Source: Candidatus Obscuribacter sp.
GTDB taxonomy: Bacteria; Cyanobacteriota; Vampirovibrionia; Obscuribacterales; Obscuribacteraceae
Length of the DNA: 37,388 nucleotides
Assembly: GCA_021772095.1 (NCBI GenBank)
Contig: JADYXR010000048.1
Coordinates: 1-37,388, forward strand
Direction: 5' to 3'
Part shown: positions 30,528 through 37,388 of the stretch, one piece after another
How positions within the stretch are numbered: the first letter of the stretch is position 1
Layout of the letters: each line of letters begins with the position of its first letter
Made by a program: the position numbers and the translations under genes
Notes under the pieces: generated by a model
Told to the model about the DNA's origin: nothing
Database searches by the model: none
The model's input: only the letters and a program-made list of their open reading frames with translations

Positions 30528-31595
30528 ATGCCAGTGATGACAGAGTTAACTAACATTGAAAAGGCTCTTGGTGACAAGGCTTCGTATTATCTAAACCATA
30601 CGAGCAAAACCATCGACAAAGAGTTGCTCCATTTGCCTGGTCCTGACTTCATTGATAGAGTCTGGACTCAGAGCGATAGAAACCCTCAAGTTCTACGAAA
30701 CCTCGCCAGCATCTACAACCACGGTAGATTGGGCGGCACCGGTTTTCTCTCGATCCTCCCTGTCGATCAGGGTATCGAGCACGCTGCGGGCGCTTCATTC
30801 GCTAAAAACCCAATTTATTTTGATGGCGAAAACATCGTCAAACTCGCTATCGAAGGCGGATGTAACGCTGTTGCCACCACGTTCGGTGTGCTCGGAACCA
30901 TCTCGCGTAAATACGCTCACAAAATTCCTTTCATCGTTAAAATCAACCACAACGAATTCCTTTCGTATCCAAACAAATACGATCAGATCATGTTCGGTAG
31001 CGTTCAAGAAGCCTGGGAACTGGGTGCTGCAGCTGTCGGCGCCACAATCTATTTCGGTTCCGATGAGTCCGCTCGTCAGATCATCGAAGTATCCGAAGCC
31101 TTCCAGGAAGCTCACCAACTCGGCATGGCCACCATATTGTGGTGCTACACCCGTAACCCTGCTTTCGTCAAAGATGGCGTGGACTATCATTTGTCAGCCG
31201 ACTTGACCGGTCAAGCAAACCACCTCGGCGTCACGATTCAAGCCGACATCATCAAACAAAAATTGCCTGAAAATAATGGCGGATACAACGCAGTCAAATT
31301 CGGCAAAACCGATGCCCGCGTCTACTCCGAACTGACCACCGATCACCCGATCGACCTGACCCGCTACCAGGTAGCTAACTGCTATATGGGTCGCGCAGGC
31401 TTGATCAACTCAGGCGGTGCCTCGGGCGCCAACGATATGGAACAAGCAATCATGACCGCTGTGGTCAATAAGAGAGCCGGCGGAACTGGACTGATCTCCG
31501 GCCGCAAAGCGTTCCAGAAGCCAATGAAAGAAGGCGTCCAATTGCTCAACGCAATTCAAGACGTTTATCTCTGCAAAGATGTCACCATCGCGTAG
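30528..31595 (+). CDS. fbaB: Class I fructose-bisphosphate aldolase, FbaB/DhnA type
   Basis: A 355-residue protein that closely follows E. coli FbaB throughout: [108 protein letters not shown] and the phosphate-binding [11 protein letters not shown]. It cleaves fructose-1,6-bisphosphate through a Schiff-base lysine, without a metal, in glycolysis or gluconeogenesis. GGAGG lies about 13 bases before the ATG at 30528; an ATG three codons in is an alternative. It is followed by a strong terminator at 31656. Confidence 0.95.
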   Translation: MPVMTELTNIEKALGDKASYYLNHTSKTIDKELLHLPGPDFIDRVWTQSDRNPQVLRNLASIYNHGRLGGTGFLSILPVDQGIEHAAGASFAKNPIYFDGENIVKLAIEGGCNAVATTFGVLGTISRKYAHKIPFIVKINHNEFLSYPNKYDQIMFGSVQEAWELGAAAVGATIYFGSDESARQIIEVSEAFQEAHQLGMATILWCYTRNPAFVKDGVDYHLSADLTGQANHLGVTIQADIIKQKLPENNGGYNAVKFGKTDARVYSELTTDHPIDLTRYQVANCYMGRAGLINSGGASGANDMEQAIMTAVVNKRAGGTGLISGRKAFQKPMKEGVQLLNAIQDVYLCKDVTIA

Positions 31596-31655
31596 AGCTT
31601 ACAGAATCAATGGACATCAGGTTTAGTCCTGATCCAAACAGCCTAGAAAGATCGA

Positions 31656-31690
31656 AAGCCCTGCTCAAGAAGAGCAGGGTTTCTTTTTTA
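31656..31690 (+). terminator. Terminator of fbaB
   Basis: An 8-bp perfect stem (31659-31666 with 31672-31679; arm CCCTGCTC), loop AAGAA, then TTTCTTTTTTA. It lies about 60 bases after the fbaB stop. Confidence 0.9.
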
Positions 31691-31759
31691 TTCCAATAGA
31701 GCAAAACGATTAAAGTCGGTCGGCATCAGCTTTCCCCGCGACTGAAACGGCATCGTGAT

Positions 31760-31807
31760 GACAGAAACCTGGCGCAGTGACAGTCACCGTTCTGTTCGGT
31801 TTCTGTC
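31760..31807 (+). ncRNA. Candidate small structured RNA between twin terminators
   Basis: GACAGAAACC (31760-31769) pairs perfectly with 31798-31807, enclosing a short GTGAC/GTCAC dyad. On the plus strand it is followed 70 bases later by a terminator with the same stem as that of fbaB. A transcript ending there would be short and structured. No promoter could be assigned, so this remains a candidate. Confidence 0.3.
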
Positions 31808-31869
31808 GGCAGTCATCTTCAAGTGCAATGTCCATCGACTTCACTGCGACTAGAACGGGCATCGCGACA

Positions 31870-31905
31870 AATAAAAACCCTGCTCAATTTAGAGCAGGGT
31901 TCTTT
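31870..31905 (-). terminator. Terminator of the octad-repeat protein gene (bidirectional)
   Basis: A 10-bp perfect stem (31876-31885 with 31892-31901; arm AACCCTGCTC) and 6-base loop. On the minus strand it is followed by TTTATTTG, on the plus strand by CTTTC. It lies about 50 bases after the minus-strand gene and should stop transcripts from both sides. Confidence 0.8.
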
Positions 31906-31951
31906 CACTTTCCAATTTTTGAATGTTCGAAACGCTGACCGCAAGCCGCGT

Positions 31952-32620
31952 TTAGCCTTTCTTGTTTACCTTGACGGAATTGTCGTGTGCTTCGACAACG
32001 ACTTTGCCATCAGTGGTGATGTCGGACGTGCCCCAGGCTTCGATGTTGCAATCGCCTTTGGCATCAACCTTCGCATTGTCATAAGCTTTGACATGAACGT
32101 TGCCGGTCGCTATTACGTTCGAATTGCCGAGCGCCATGACGATGCAGTTTCCGTTGACTGTAACTTTCGCTTTGTCGCGGGCGAAGATCGTGCAGTTGCC
32201 GTCGGCTGTGATGACGACTTCGTCTCCAGCGTTGACATTGACGTTTCCGTGAGCGTCGACTTTGACGTGTTGATCGGCAACCACGTTGCTGCTGCCGTTG
32301 GCTTCGACGTTTGCCGAGTTGGTGGCGATCACACGAGTGGTATCAAAAGCGCGAATTTTGGTTTCTGCTTTAGCCCAAATTGTTGCCTGTCCATAACCTT
32401 CTACGCTGCAGTTATCATGCGCCCAGATTTTGGTTTGATCGTAAGCTTTGACTTTGGCACCATCGTAAATGTACAAGTTCGCGGTTTCCTGCGCGATCGC
32501 ATCGCCGCCGCGCTGGTGATTGGTGCCACGCAAGTAAAGACCGACTCGGTCCTGCGCTTCAACGGCTGCAAGCGCTGTGGAAGCTACGGCTAAAGTAGCC
32601 AGGAGTACTTTGAATCTCAT
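31952..32620 (-). CDS. Secreted beta-solenoid protein of about twenty 8-residue repeats
   Basis: A 222-residue protein. The signal peptide (MRFKVLLATLAVASTALAAV) is cleaved near residue 21. From about residue 57 to the end the sequence follows an unbroken octad: Ala at position 1, Asp/Gly/Asn at 3, often Asn at 4, Val/Ile at 7 (for example AHDNCSVE, ATGNVHVK, AYDNAKVD, AKGDCNIE). About twenty octads follow one another without insertion, which predicts a regular parallel beta-solenoid with an Ala/Val core. The period is 8, unlike pentapeptide, hexapeptide or nine-residue RTX repeats. Ice-nucleation proteins also have octads, with Ala and Leu in similar phase, but their Thr-x-Thr motif is absent. 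The role may be adhesion, surface coating or ligand binding; unknown. AAGGAT precedes the start at 32620; an extension to 32659 has no site. Confidence 0.75.
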   Translation of the reverse strand: MRFKVLLATLAVASTALAAVEAQDRVGLYLRGTNHQRGGDAIAQETANLYIYDGAKVKAYDQTKIWAHDNCSVEGYGQATIWAKAETKIRAFDTTRVIATNSANVEANGSSNVVADQHVKVDAHGNVNVNAGDEVVITADGNCTIFARDKAKVTVNGNCIVMALGNSNVIATGNVHVKAYDNAKVDAKGDCNIEAWGTSDITTDGKVVVEAHDNSVKVNKKG

Positions 32621-33067
32621 TGTGTAAATCCTTGTCGAAGCAATAGTTGGAAAAAACATTCAAGAATGCCGGAGCGCCACCCGTCTGGGTCAATACACAT
32701 CCAGGTAAGCTTATCATTGGAAGCGCACTTCTGCATTTTTTAGCAAGTAGTCGCAAAAAATCTTGGCGAGTTCGATCGAATCGCGTTCTAATATTTCGAC
32801 GGAGCGGCAGGTGTAGCCAGCGTTCGCGCACTTCGGTAGTCATCCCAGGCGCTTTCGTTTCCTGAAGGTATCAAAGCTGTCCAAACTTGTTTCCAAAAAG
32901 ACGCAACGGTCTTCGAGAGTCCTGCCATGGTGCACCCCGACTTTCTATTGTAAACTGTCCCGATAAGTCTTTCTTACCCGACGATCCTGAGTAGTCGCGC
33001 TTGACAGCCGAAATTATTTTTATTCAGTCAGCAAAACGTTTTTGAAAGTATCGAAACTGCTTAATCG
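32621..33067. other. Intergenic region between the ABC permease and octad-repeat gene
   Basis: About 450 bases, both flanking genes on the minus strand. No gene recognised; frames present are short. It should contain the promoter of the octad-repeat gene, but no clear hexamer pair was found, and I see no convincing terminator after the permease. Confidence 0.45.
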
Positions 33068-33862
33068 CTAAACCACAAGCTTCGAGATTAAGCCCTTGCG
33101 GCGCGCTTCTTTGAACATGTGAGCGAAAAAGAAACCGGATAGTGTCATATAAATTACGTTGAGAACGGCGGCCGCGATTAGATGTTCTTGCGGAAATTTG
33201 TTCTGTTGTAAAACCTCGCGCATGCCCTCGAAAACGTGTGCTGCTGGGAGACAATACGAAATCGGTTGCAGAAACTTCGGCAAGATCGAAACCGGATAGA
33301 AAACCGCCGATAGTGGCTGGATCAAAAAAGGCACCGCCCACGCCAGCGCCTCGGCTTGATTGCCGAAACGCAGAATCAATGCGGTTGTGCAAAGTCCAAG
33401 CGACCAGCCCATCATCAGTAGGTTTAGAAATAGTGGTATCAATGTCCAGCCGATTGAACTGACACTGAAGCCATAAATAAAATATGCGGCAACAGACATG
33501 ACGCACATTACAGCCAGTGCTTGAGTGAGCCCGACCAGATAAGTGGCGGCCACAAATTCGCTGGCTCTTACTGGTGCGGCAAAAACGTTTAGCAAATTGC
33601 GGGACCAGATGTCTTCTAAGAATGAAACCGTGATGCCTTGCTGCACTCGGAGCAGGATGTTGAACAGAATGATGGCACCGATAAGAAACGTCGCCATCTG
33701 CGGCAGACCTTTTTGACTGGTCATCATGTATGCCGAAACCCAGCCCCAGACCAGTAGATCCATCACCGGCCAAAATACGATGTCGAGTATTCTGAAACTG
33801 TTTCGCGAATAGATATAAATGTAGCGCTTGCCCAAAGCTGCTACGACTTGCCAGTTGATCAT
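33068..33862 (-). CDS. ABC-2 type exporter permease
   Basis: A 264-residue membrane protein with about six helices and an ABC-2 pattern (FWPVMDLLVWGWVSAYM; VFAAPVRASEFVAATYLVG; PFLIQPLSAVFYPVSILPKF; YCLPAAHVFEGMREVL). It is the transmembrane half of an exporter with the ATPase encoded upstream. Its ATG overlaps the ATPase stop (ATGA at 33859-33862), so the two are translationally coupled and made in similar amounts. The substrate is not evident; relatives export drugs, lipids or polysaccharides. Confidence 0.88.
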   Translation of the reverse strand: MINWQVVAALGKRYIYIYSRNSFRILDIVFWPVMDLLVWGWVSAYMMTSQKGLPQMATFLIGAIILFNILLRVQQGITVSFLEDIWSRNLLNVFAAPVRASEFVAATYLVGLTQALAVMCVMSVAAYFIYGFSVSSIGWTLIPLFLNLLMMGWSLGLCTTALILRFGNQAEALAWAVPFLIQPLSAVFYPVSILPKFLQPISYCLPAAHVFEGMREVLQQNKFPQEHLIAAAVLNVIYMTLSGFFFAHMFKEARRKGLISKLVV

Positions 33863-34662
33863 GTCGCGGTTTCCTCGTTTGTGCCACCAAGCGTGGTGAT
33901 CTCTCCATCGCGGGCGATTTTGATAAACAGCTCTTCCAGCGATTGTTCTTCGAACTTGCTCAAAATATCGGACGTTTGTCCGTCGGCAATAATTTTACCG
34001 CCGGCAACGAACATGATTCTGTCGCAAAGCTCTTCGACGTCACGCATGTTGTGGCTTGTATAAATCATCGTGACGTTGTGTTCTTCGCGATAGCGGGCCA
34101 GAAGTTTTCTTACCTTGTCCGCGATATCAGGATCCAGGCTGGCTGTGGGTTCGTCAAGAAAAAGAATTTCGGGATCGTTTAAAAGCGCTTTGCACAAATT
34201 CACCCGCGTCGATTCACCTGAGGAAAGTCTCCCCGTCATGCGGGTTTTGAGATGTTTCACTCCAAACAATTCAAGCAGGTGATCGATCTTTTCCTTTTTG
34301 TTTTTGATGCAGTATAGTCCCGCAAAAATATCGAGATTCTCCCAGACCTTGAGATTGTAAGGCAGGGAAACGTAAGCCGACGAAAAGTTTGCGCGTCTCA
34401 AAATCGAGATCCGATCTTTCTCCGGATCCATTCCGAAGATTCTGATCTTTCCGGAGCTGGGACTGAGCAAGCCGAGCAGCATTTGAATCAATGTTGTTTT
34501 GCCCGCACCGTTGGCTCCCAGCAATCCGACAATTTCGCCGCGTTTGACGGTGAAATTGACGTCAGAGATGGCGGTAAATTTGCCGAACGATTTTTGGACG
34601 TGTTCTGCTACCACGACCGGATTTTCATCGTTTTGTCCTGTGGGCTTGGGCTCAGTGCTCAT
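33859..34662 (-). CDS. ABC transporter ATP-binding protein
   Basis: A 267-residue nucleotide-binding domain. Walker A is LLGANGAGKTT, the signature LSSGESTRVNLCKAL, Walker B ILFLDEPTASLDP and the switch His is in YTSHNMRDVEELCDR. Its short C-terminal extension is of the kind usual in ABC-2 drug/polysaccharide export ATPases. It is cotranscribed with the permease through a 4-base overlap. It lies divergent to the M50B-like gene across a 221-base region. Only an AGG element precedes the ATG at 34662, so the start is slightly uncertain. Confidence 0.92.
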   Translation of the reverse strand: MSTEPKPTGQNDENPVVVAEHVQKSFGKFTAISDVNFTVKRGEIVGLLGANGAGKTTLIQMLLGLLSPSSGKIRIFGMDPEKDRISILRRANFSSAYVSLPYNLKVWENLDIFAGLYCIKNKKEKIDHLLELFGVKHLKTRMTGRLSSGESTRVNLCKALLNDPEILFLDEPTASLDPDIADKVRKLLARYREEHNVTMIYTSHNMRDVEELCDRIMFVAGGKIIADGQTSDILSKFEEQSLEELFIKIARDGEITTLGGTNEETAT

Positions 34663-34883
34663 GGTTGCCTGTCTTCCAAAGTACTTTTGATATGAGGATA
34701 TATACGATATGCCAGGGTGGCGTCATTAGCATTTAGTTACCAGAAGCTGAAAAACGAAGATTAGCGTTGATTTGAAATCTAGGTTCTGCCAACCATGAAC
34801 TTATCTTCGTCCAAATTACTTGAGATTTAAAAACCGCGCACTAAAAGCTTTAACCGTTTCCTCAACTGAACAGGAGCACAATT

Positions 34884-35630
34884 ATGTCGGATTCGACCGA
34901 TTCGAAGCGATCCGCTTCATTGGCGATTCTCGTTGCCATGACGGTTTTGACTCTGATTCTGTGGAACATGCCGTTTGCAAGAATCATCCTCACCCCGCTC
35001 AACATCTTCGTCACCACCCTGCATGAACTCGGTCACGCCATCTTCTGTCTGTTCACCGGCGGTAGTGTCATCGGCATGACCGTGGTTTCGGATGGACATG
35101 GGCACGCCGGGCTGACACTCTGTCGGGGCGGTATGCCCTGGATCTGGACACAGACAGGCTACCTCGGCACCGCTCTTTTCGGAAGTATCTTCATCGTGCT
35201 GGGCAGCAAACAGGAACGTTGCAAGTCGCTTCTGATGGGCTTAGGCGCGCTGATTGGTGTTTCGACGCTCTGGTTTATGCTCGGCGCTGTCTTCAGTCAC
35301 GACGCGCTGCAGGGCATCTACAGTGTGTTCTGGGGGCTGCTTTCCGCCTCCGCGCTGATTTATGCCGGAGTGAAACTTGGTCCGACCACCCGCCAGTTCG
35401 TGGTCGCGTTTCTCTCCGTGATTACTGCGCTCGACGCCGTCACTTCCGTGATTGGCTTGGTGCTGCACTCGGTCGGTTTGTCGGGGACGAGTGATTCGTT
35501 CAGCGATGCCACCATCATGGCGGAGATGACCGGCGTTCCAGCGGTTCTGTGGAGCCTCTTCTGGGGCGCCGTTTCCGTTGGCATGTTGTATGGCGCCGTG
35601 CGTTGGACTTATCTGCGCAAGGCGAAGTAA
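34884..35630 (+). CDS. M50B-like membrane protein (putative zinc metallopeptidase)
   Basis: A 248-residue polytopic membrane protein. The H-E-x-x-H motif H47-E48-L-G-H51 (TTLHELGHAIFCLFTGG) lies at the end of the first membrane segment, followed by VSDGHGHAGLTLCRGG, as in the M50B-like family. About six more helices follow. Related site-2 proteases cut membrane-bound regulators, but the M50B-like branch lacks proven substrates. GGAG lies eight bases before the ATG. It is GC-rich compared with the ABC genes beside it. The PP2C gene follows after 219 bases on the same strand with no terminator seen between, so they may be cotranscribed. Confidence 0.8.
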   Translation: MSDSTDSKRSASLAILVAMTVLTLILWNMPFARIILTPLNIFVTTLHELGHAIFCLFTGGSVIGMTVVSDGHGHAGLTLCRGGMPWIWTQTGYLGTALFGSIFIVLGSKQERCKSLLMGLGALIGVSTLWFMLGAVFSHDALQGIYSVFWGLLSASALIYAGVKLGPTTRQFVVAFLSVITALDAVTSVIGLVLHSVGLSGTSDSFSDATIMAEMTGVPAVLWSLFWGAVSVGMLYGAVRWTYLRKAK

Positions 35631-35849
35631 GTCTTGGTGTCGCATCTCTCGAGGAGCGCATTGCGTTTGCAGAGTGAAGTGACTTTGTCGAAGCACACCA
35701 GTTTCTCAGTGGCGAAGGAACGTTTCCCTCGCCGATTGTGTGACGAGCGTTTCAATCACGAGACGTTCGTTCAAAGCAACTTGTTTAGTCTGACGTACGC
35801 AAGTCCACGTCAGCTGAACAACATCTTCCTAATTTGAAGGGGAATTCAG

Positions 35850-36767
35850 TTGGGCACTACCAGCGGTGCGTTTTTGGCGAAGTCGGTGATGCCGTTCTTC
35901 GCCGCAAGCAATCAAGATCACTCGGTCATGACCATGCTCCTTTCCGTGGCGGCTCTCATTCTCGTGGCCGCCGTGGCCTTCATTCTCACCCAGAGGTCTC
36001 ACGTGACGAAGTCCGGTCAAAGCGCTCAGGTTAAGGTTCAGCTGTCTGTCACCGTCGGTGGTGGTACGCACATCGGCGGGCGCGCCAACAACGAAGATCG
36101 ATACCTGATCAAAGTCGTGCCGCCTGCGTCTGACCCGCGCCGTGTCGGCATGGTGGTGATCGCGGACGGCATGGGCGGCATGGCGGCTGGAGAAACCGCG
36201 GCGACGACCGTGATCGAGGCGTTCGACGAGGTCGATCCGACTGTCTCCGCCTGGTTCTCGGATGGGATTCTCGGCGGCAACAACAAGATGGCGGCGCTCT
36301 TCGCTGCCGACTACTCGCTGAAAGGGTTCGGCACAACGACGGTCGCGGCTCGGTTCTGCGAGGACGAGATCGAGTTGGGCTCCTGCGGCGACTCGCACTT
36401 CTTCCGTCTGCGCGGCGGGCAGCTCGAGCGCTTGACCGAAGAGCACTCGCTGGGAGCGATGCTCGTTCGCAACGGTCAGCTCTCCGCCAGCCAGCTGTCC
36501 TCCAGCCCCCTGCGCAACACGCTGTATCGGTGTGTCGGCGGAACCGCTGCCGCGCCCGAGTGGGACTCGCTCAAGTTTCCGATGCAGTCCGCAGACGTCT
36601 ACCTCGTCTGCTCCGATGGTCTGGTCGATTACAGCAGCCTGACCAGCGTTCAGCAGATTCTGTCCAGTGGCAAAAGCGCCCAGGAGATAGCGCACGACTT
36701 GCTCGCCATGGCAGTCGCCGACAACACCCGGGACAACGCCACCGCGGTCGTCATGCTGGTTTCATAG
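35850..36767 (+). CDS. Membrane-anchored PP2C-type Ser/Thr protein phosphatase
   Basis: A 305-residue protein with a short N-terminus, one membrane anchor (about 28-46) and a PP2C catalytic domain. The metal-site motifs are GGRANNEDRYL (N81, E82, D83), VVIADGMGGMAAGE (D106), FGTTTVAARF, GSCGDSHFFRL, VYLVCSDGLVDY and DNTRDNATAVVM. It removes phosphate from Ser/Thr in the cytoplasm; no cognate kinase is in the window. The start is TTG at 35850: AAGGGGA at 35837-35843 is six bases before it, whereas the first ATG (35889) has no site. It is followed by a terminator at 36805. Confidence 0.85.
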   Translation: MGTTSGAFLAKSVMPFFAASNQDHSVMTMLLSVAALILVAAVAFILTQRSHVTKSGQSAQVKVQLSVTVGGGTHIGGRANNEDRYLIKVVPPASDPRRVGMVVIADGMGGMAAGETAATTVIEAFDEVDPTVSAWFSDGILGGNNKMAALFAADYSLKGFGTTTVAARFCEDEIELGSCGDSHFFRLRGGQLERLTEEHSLGAMLVRNGQLSASQLSSSPLRNTLYRCVGGTAAAPEWDSLKFPMQSADVYLVCSDGLVDYSSLTSVQQILSSGKSAQEIAHDLLAMAVADNTRDNATAVVMLVS

Positions 36768-36804
36768 TTCGCTATCTGAGCGAACACCATGCGTGTTGAT
36801 TGGA

Positions 36805-36840
36805 GCAAGAGCGAGTCGCCAAGGCGGCTCGCTCTTGTTT
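36805..36840 (+). terminator. Terminator of the PP2C gene
   Basis: A stem of up to 15 bp with one G-T pair (36805-36819 with 36822-36836; arm CAAGAGCGAGTCGCC) followed by TTTCC, 38 bases after the stop codon. Confidence 0.75.
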
Positions 36841-36941
36841 CCTCTCCAACTTTTCGGGCCATTTCTGTTCATAATCAACGTTTAGTACACGGAAAAATTT
36901 TATTATAATGCTCAGTACGAATTTATGTAGTAGTTTGCGCC

Positions 36942-36991
36942 AAAAAAGAAGGGGAGCGAAGCAGATGGTTTGCACCATCTACTTGCCCCCC
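36942..36991 (-). terminator. Terminator for the gene at the right edge
   Basis: On the minus strand GGGGGGCAAGTAGATGGT, loop GCAA, then ACCATCTGCTTCGCTCCCC form an imperfect long stem with a perfect 7-bp tip (36962-36968 with 36973-36979). It is followed by TTCTTTTTT. A second hairpin (arm AGCGGAGTG, 37015-37023 with its complement near 37041-37049) lies just upstream in transcription order. Confidence 0.75.
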
Positions 36992-37060
36992 TCCAGTGAA
37001 GAAGCTGACCCTCAGCGGAGTGTCACCCGGTGAGGGGTTTCACTCCGCTTCGGGAAAGGC

Positions 37061-37387
37061 TTACTTCCGGCCCGTGATGCTGCCCCAGACATCGGCGATC
37101 GCCTTGAAGAAGGCGAGGACGATGTTGACGATGGGCATCAGGATCCAGGTGCTGAACCACTTCGCGACGACCAGGAACGCTTCCCAGACGAACTCGAAGC
37201 GAGCCCAGCAGAAGTCGTAGATTGCACCGAGGACCGTGCCGCCGAGGGGCGCGATCAACCAGCCCAGGAGGGCGCGGACAGCCATGAGGACCAGCGATTC
37301 CGCAACTTCGGACGGTACGACCTGATAATCACTTCTTTGCAAGAATGTATGTTCTGTTTCGGGCGAGAATTCGTACTGTGGCGGCAA
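37061..37387 (-). CDS. Small membrane protein, possibly continuing past the window edge
   Basis: At least 108 residues, with two hydrophobic segments (SLVLMAVRALLGWLIAPLGG and ILMPIVNIVLAFFKAIADVW) around an amphipathic aromatic-rich stretch (FCWARFEFVWEAFLVVAKWF). Not recognised. A TTG at 37387 could be the first codon, but the frame is open to the edge, so the true start may lie outside. Base composition is GC-rich like the PP2C/M50 pair. Two hairpins, the second a strong terminator, follow the stop. Confidence 0.55.
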   Translation of the reverse strand: MPPQYEFSPETEHTFLQRSDYQVVPSEVAESLVLMAVRALLGWLIAPLGGTVLGAIYDFCWARFEFVWEAFLVVAKWFSTWILMPIVNIVLAFFKAIADVWGSITGRK

Positions 37388-37388
37388 A

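Larger units (their letters stand above)
31596..31951. other. Intergenic region between converging fbaB and octad-repeat gene
   Basis: It holds two terminators with the same stem sequence (31656-31690 and 31876-31905) and, between them, the 31760-31807 inverted repeat. Flanking words of the two terminators also resemble each other (CGACTGAAACGG-CATCG and CGACTAGAACGGGCATCG), pointing to a local duplication. No protein gene. Confidence 0.6.

Noticed and set aside
31952..32620. Identifying the octad protein as an ice-nucleation protein
   Set aside because: It has the 8-residue period and an Ala/hydrophobic phase, but the Thr-x-Thr motif, the 16- and 48-residue higher-order repeats and the usual size are missing.
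33024..33908. Minus-strand frame of 294 codons overlapping the ABC permease
   Set aside because: It is another frame of the same strand; the permease frame has transmembrane helices, ABC-2 motifs and a 4-base overlap with its ATPase.
35829..36695. Minus-strand frame of 288 codons opposite the PP2C gene
   Set aside because: The PP2C motifs on the plus strand are complete; the opposite translation is Arg/His/Gly-rich shadow.
36881..36909. Promoter-like TATAAT at 36904 on the plus strand
   Set aside because: The hexamer at the proper -35 distance is poor, and no plus-strand gene follows; a terminator for the opposite strand lies there instead.

Overview
The window reads as chromosomal DNA of a Gram-negative-type bacterium. 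It has a heptose-adenylyltransferase gene for LPS or heptose-glycan synthesis, many Sec signal peptides, a MoxR/vWA operon with PDZ proteases, bacterial-type class I aldolase (FbaB) and methylmalonyl-CoA epimerase, and frequent Shine-Dalgarno sites. I saw no rRNA, tRNA, insertion sequence, phage gene or CRISPR array. The lineage cannot be fixed from this. The large, loosely packed intergenic regions and gene mix would suit a large-genome environmental lineage (something like Obscuribacterales is a guess). Composition is mosaic: the oxylipin-like pair (3.6-8.0 kb), the MoxR operon (14-26 kb), the M50/PP2C pair (34.9-36.8 kb) and the last gene look clearly more GC-rich than the rest.

Layout. 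0.3-1.2 kb: an EamA-type transporter. 1.8-2.6 kb: a phospholipase-D-like protein fused to an XRE helix-turn-helix. 2.8-3.5 kb: degenerate repeats, a 20-bp palindrome and a strongly structured element ending in an intrinsic terminator. 3.6-8.0 kb (minus strand): a two-gene operon of a catalase-related haem protein followed by a 1093-residue haem dioxygenase whose C-terminus matches plant and fungal caleosins (peroxygenases). 9.5-13.0 kb (plus): a small YIDP-type membrane protein, a kinase-like/methyltransferase fusion and a sulfatase-like membrane enzyme, likely a surface-glycan group.

14.1-26.0 kb (minus): nine co-directional genes. In transcription order they are a membrane-anchored YwqK-like repeat protein, a vWA protein, a membrane/TPR-like protein, a second vWA protein, a MoxR AAA+ ATPase, a DUF58/MxaS-like protein, an MxaA-like membrane protein and two PDZ-S41 proteases. 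Most intercistronic gaps contain strong hairpins, one of them a four-stem multibranch fold. 26.8-31.6 kb: rfaE2, a TPR protein, a small secreted protein, methylmalonyl-CoA epimerase and fbaB. 32.0-32.6 kb: a secreted protein made almost wholly of about twenty 8-residue repeats. 33.1-34.7 kb: an ABC-2 exporter pair. 34.9-36.8 kb: an M50B-like membrane protein and a membrane-anchored PP2C phosphatase. A membrane protein gene runs to or beyond the right edge.

The most notable item is the oxylipin-like operon. A fatty-acid-dioxygenase-type haem domain, which would make lipid hydroperoxides, is fused to a fold used by hydroperoxide-consuming peroxygenases. It sits beside a catalase-related protein of the kind that includes allene oxide synthases. 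The enzymology is inferred; the domain order and motifs are directly visible.
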